The notes beneath the pieces are model-generated. The model was not told the DNA's origin. It saw only the letters and a program-made list of their open reading frames with translations, and searched no databases. The translations under genes and the position numbers were made by a program. Shown here in pieces: positions 6,902-8,782 of a DNA stretch of 8,782 nt (its first letter is position 1; every line of letters starts with the position of its first letter). Source of the DNA: CAYTES01 sp964436935 (lineage in GTDB: Bacteria > Patescibacteriota > Gracilibacteria > UBA1369 > UBA12473); NCBI GenBank assembly GCA_964436935.1, contig CAYTES010000057.1:1-8782 (forward strand). Direction: 5' to 3'.

Positions 6902-8440
6902 TCACTTCACTTTGGACTTTGCCTTAAGCGTCCATTTCATGCGACGGATGACGTTCACTTTCACATTTCCGGGGTAGGTGAGGTTGGTCTCGATCTTTTC
7001 AGCGATATCATGCGCGAGTTCACGCAATTGTTCATCATTGATTTTTTCGGGGCTCACCAAGACGCGTACCTCTCGTCCGGCTGAAATAGCAAACGTTTTT
7101 TTCACCCCTTCGAACGATCCTGCCGTTGCCTCCAAATCGCGAATGCGTTCAATGTACCGGTCTAGCGATTCGAGACGCGCTCCGGGGCGACTGGCGGACA
7201 AGGCATCCGCGGCCATCACAATTTTAGCTTCCAACGTTTTTGCGGGCTCGGCCTCATGATGAACCCATGCCGCATGAATGATGTCTTCCGGGTAATGAAA
7301 CTCTTCCAAAATATCCTTCGTGATAAAATCGTGTCCTTTTTCACTCTCTTCGGAAAGAGCCTTTCCGATATCGTGAAAAAATCCGGCGAATCGAGCCACT
7401 TCAATATTTGCGCCGATCTCGGCGGCAATCAATCCGGCAAACAGCCCCACTTCAATACAGTGCTTTAACGCATTCTGTCCGTAACTGGTTCTGAAATGAA
7501 GGCGCCCAATATAGTTCAATACGCCATCGGGAACATCACTTAATCCGACTTTTTTTACGGCTTCCAGCGCTTTTTGTCTCATGACTTGATTCACCTTTTC
7601 CTGCGCTTTGGCAAACGCGGCATCGATGCGAGCTGGACTGATGTTCTGTCCGGACTTTTGCAGCAAATCAATGGCGCACTTCACAAATTGACGCTTCAAT
7701 AAGTTTCCATTGGCGATCGTGATGGTTTTAGGCGCATCATTGAAGATAATGTCCACCCCCGAAATTTCTTCGAGGTGCTGGATGTTCTCTGCACGATTTC
7801 CCACCAGCATGGCCTTGAAACGCTCCTGCCTCACTTCGATGAGGTTGTTGGTCCGATCGACAGAACTGGGGTCGGTATACCGCTGAAGCACCGACACCAA
7901 GGTGGCTTTCGCCATTTTTTGGCTTTCTTCCTCCACTTCCCCCACGCGCTGTTTCACGAACTTCTCTTTTCGATTGATGACTTCGTGGTAGCACTGCGCG
8001 GAAAGCTCATTCAACACTTCTTCCTTGGTCTTTCCGACTTTTTTGAGCATCACTTCAATGATCTCCAGCTTGCTCTCCTCCATTTCTTTACGCATGGATT
8101 GCATTTCCGTTTGCACTTCCTGAACCGCTTTTTGAAATTCTTGATTTTTTTCAAGCCGTTGCTCCAAATGCTTTTCTTTCAATTTCAACACTTCCTCAAG
8201 GCGATCGAGGTGTGCCTTGAGTCTTTTGTTTTCCTCTTCTTCCTCTTTGATCACACTTTCCCGTTTCTCGCTGAACTCTTTGTGAATTTCTTCAACCTGT
8301 TTGTGGGCTTCCTTTAACGTCGCATCGATCTGCGTCTGTAGTTTTCCTTGAAAGGAGGGCCTTGACGAAGCCCATCGGATTATTCCGAGCGCCCCCAAGG
8401 CGCTGCCGACCAAAAAAAGGATGAGGTGAAGTGGTGTCAT
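6902..8440 (-). CDS. rny: Ribonuclease Y
   Basis: RNase Y is a membrane-anchored endonuclease that starts mRNA decay in many bacteria lacking RNase E. The 512 residues match the usual ~520 and the domain order is complete. An N-terminal transmembrane helix (~3-22) is followed by a long charged coiled coil (~30-180), a KH-like domain (~205-262), and an HD phosphohydrolase domain (~318-430) with the sequence HDIGK at 356-360, His370, HH at 394-395 and Asp412. The family C-terminal domain ends in YPGNVKVNVIRR. The KH loop is degenerate: GNRA at 214-217 replaces the usual GREG. I chose the ATG at 8438-8440 because it puts the membrane helix at the very N-terminus as in the family. The frame is open upstream to an ATG at 8575, but those 45 residues look like translated spacer. 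There is no Shine-Dalgarno. The gene lies 153 bases after a cysteine desulfurase gene. Confidence 0.95.
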   Translation of the reverse strand: MTPLHLILFLVGSALGALGIIRWASSRPSFQGKLQTQIDATLKEAHKQVEEIHKEFSEKRESVIKEEEEENKRLKAHLDRLEEVLKLKEKHLEQRLEKNQEFQKAVQEVQTEMQSMRKEMEESKLEIIEVMLKKVGKTKEEVLNELSAQCYHEVINRKEKFVKQRVGEVEEESQKMAKATLVSVLQRYTDPSSVDRTNNLIEVRQERFKAMLVGNRAENIQHLEEISGVDIIFNDAPKTITIANGNLLKRQFVKCAIDLLQKSGQNISPARIDAAFAKAQEKVNQVMRQKALEAVKKVGLSDVPDGVLNYIGRLHFRTSYGQNALKHCIEVGLFAGLIAAEIGANIEVARFAGFFHDIGKALSEESEKGHDFITKDILEEFHYPEDIIHAAWVHHEAEPAKTLEAKIVMAADALSASRPGARLESLDRYIERIRDLEATAGSFEGVKKTFAISAGREVRVLVSPEKINDEQLRELAHDIAEKIETNLTYPGNVKVNVIRRMKWTLKAKSKVK

Positions 8441-8449
8441 ACGTGGGGT

Positions 8450-8478
8450 ATTGTAGAGGAGATAGAGGAGGTAGCCAA
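8450..8478 (-). promoter_or_regulatory. Candidate promoter giving a near-leaderless rny message
   Basis: On the minus strand TTGGCT (8473-8478) and TACAAT (8450-8455) are exactly 17 bases apart. The predicted start, about seven bases past the -10 box, falls only a few bases before the rny ATG at 8440. The message would be leaderless or nearly so, which agrees with the absence of a Shine-Dalgarno sequence. The -35 match is modest. Confidence 0.35.
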
Positions 8479-8496
8479 GGGGAAGAGGAGGTAGCC
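8464..8496. repeat. Short direct repeat in CU-rich spacer before rny
   Basis: The 13-base unit AGAGGAGGTAGCC occurs at 8464-8476 and again at 8484-8496, a 20-base period. On the rny sense strand it reads GGCTACCTCCTCT, within a strongly pyrimidine-rich tract that extends to about 8445. ACCTCC equals the usual anti-Shine-Dalgarno core of 16S rRNA, and the plus strand carries AGGAGG twice with no suitable start codon after either copy. It may be simple low-complexity expansion. Confidence 0.6.
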
Positions 8497-8593
8497 GGGG
8501 ATAGCGCGCCAGAAACGGGCAGGCTGAGATAGCAAGAGGGAAAGCGCCTTTTGCGTCAATGGTCTCACATATCAATCGTCAAATGTTCATCCC

Positions 8594-8782
8594 TTATACT
8601 CCCGACTCTCGTTGCAGCTCTTTCACGATGCGCGCAAAAATTGCTACGGTCCGGTCCACGTCCTGTTGCGTGGTGGAACGACCCAAGGAAAACCTCACGG
8701 AGCCATAGGCATCGCGCTTGGATATCCCCATGGCCAAAAGCACATGGGACGGATCGGTGGATCCGGCGGTGCAGGCCGAGCC
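8594..8782 (-). CDS. Cysteine desulfurase, C-terminal end (partial)
   Basis: Only the last 62 residues are present; the rest lies beyond the right edge of the window. The fragment opens with GSACTAGSTDPSHVL, which holds the active-site loop Cys (residue 4 of the fragment) of IscS/NifS-type enzymes. It then has the conserved VRFSLGRSTTQQDVD and a final helix, ending in TAA. These PLP enzymes take sulfur from cysteine as a persulfide for Fe-S cluster assembly and tRNA thiolation. The spacing and wording of the loop fit the NifS/IscS group (type I) rather than SufS. No scaffold gene (iscU) follows directly; RNase Y comes next after a 153-base gap. The sequence does not show which thiolation or Fe-S pathway it serves. 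Confidence 0.93.
   Translation of the reverse strand, partial: GSACTAGSTDPSHVLLAMGISKRDAYGSVRFSLGRSTTQQDVDRTVAIFARIVKELQRESGV

Noticed and set aside
7775..8317. 180-codon plus-strand frame rich in Phe, Leu and His that looks membrane-like
   Set aside because: It is the reverse complement of the Glu/Lys-rich coiled coil of RNase Y, which automatically yields Phe/Leu codons on the other strand.
8441..8575. 45-residue N-terminal extension of RNase Y starting at an ATG at 8575
   Set aside because: It would put about 45 residues before the membrane helix, unlike the family. It is partly encoded by the CU-rich repeat and gives a Pro/Leu-rich low-complexity sequence, so the ATG at 8440 is preferred.

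Overview
All seven or eight genes in this window lie on the minus strand, so transcription runs from high to low coordinates. In that order they are: the tail of a cysteine desulfurase (8594-8782), ribonuclease Y (6902-8440), a DinJ/RelB-YafQ type II toxin-antitoxin pair (6070-6607), a small YtxH-type membrane protein (5678-6037), a VanW-family envelope protein (3786-5663), a very large RavA/MoxR-type AAA+ ATPase (75-3689), and probably the first codons of a further gene that leaves the window at base 1. The large plus-strand open frames are antisense shadows of these genes.

The organism looks like a monoderm-type bacterium. RNase Y is the RNA-decay endonuclease typical of Firmicutes and several other phyla. 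VanW proteins with peptidoglycan-binding domains and YtxH proteins are also typical of Gram-positive-like envelopes. TGA is used as an ordinary stop (RNase Y, both toxin-antitoxin genes), which argues against the UGA-recoded Gracilibacteria and Absconditabacteria. No start in the window has a correctly spaced Shine-Dalgarno sequence. That, with the divergent RNase Y KH loop and the long unrecognised protein region, would fit an uncultured lineage such as the Candidate Phyla Radiation (for example Peregrinibacteria). This placement is an inference of low confidence.

Region by region: 8441-8593 separates the desulfurase from rny and holds a CU-rich direct repeat and a possible promoter very close to the rny start. 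Region 6608-6901 holds no gene. It contains the toxin-antitoxin promoter with nested inverted repeats, a roughly 100-base stretch without clear function, and a 115-base imperfect palindrome that starts four bases after the rny stop codon. From 6037 down to 75, ytxH, vanW and the ATPase gene follow one another. ytxH and vanW are 14 bases apart and are probably cotranscribed. The ATPase is preceded by about 96 bases with a weak terminator-like hairpin and a possible promoter.

Functionally the window joins housekeeping genes (sulfur transfer, mRNA decay) to an accessory block: the toxin-antitoxin cassette, then a set that looks envelope-associated (gly-zipper membrane protein, VanW peptidoglycan protein, chaperone-like AAA+ ATPase). 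The most unusual gene is the ATPase, whose approximately 860 residues after the AAA+ module match nothing I recognise.
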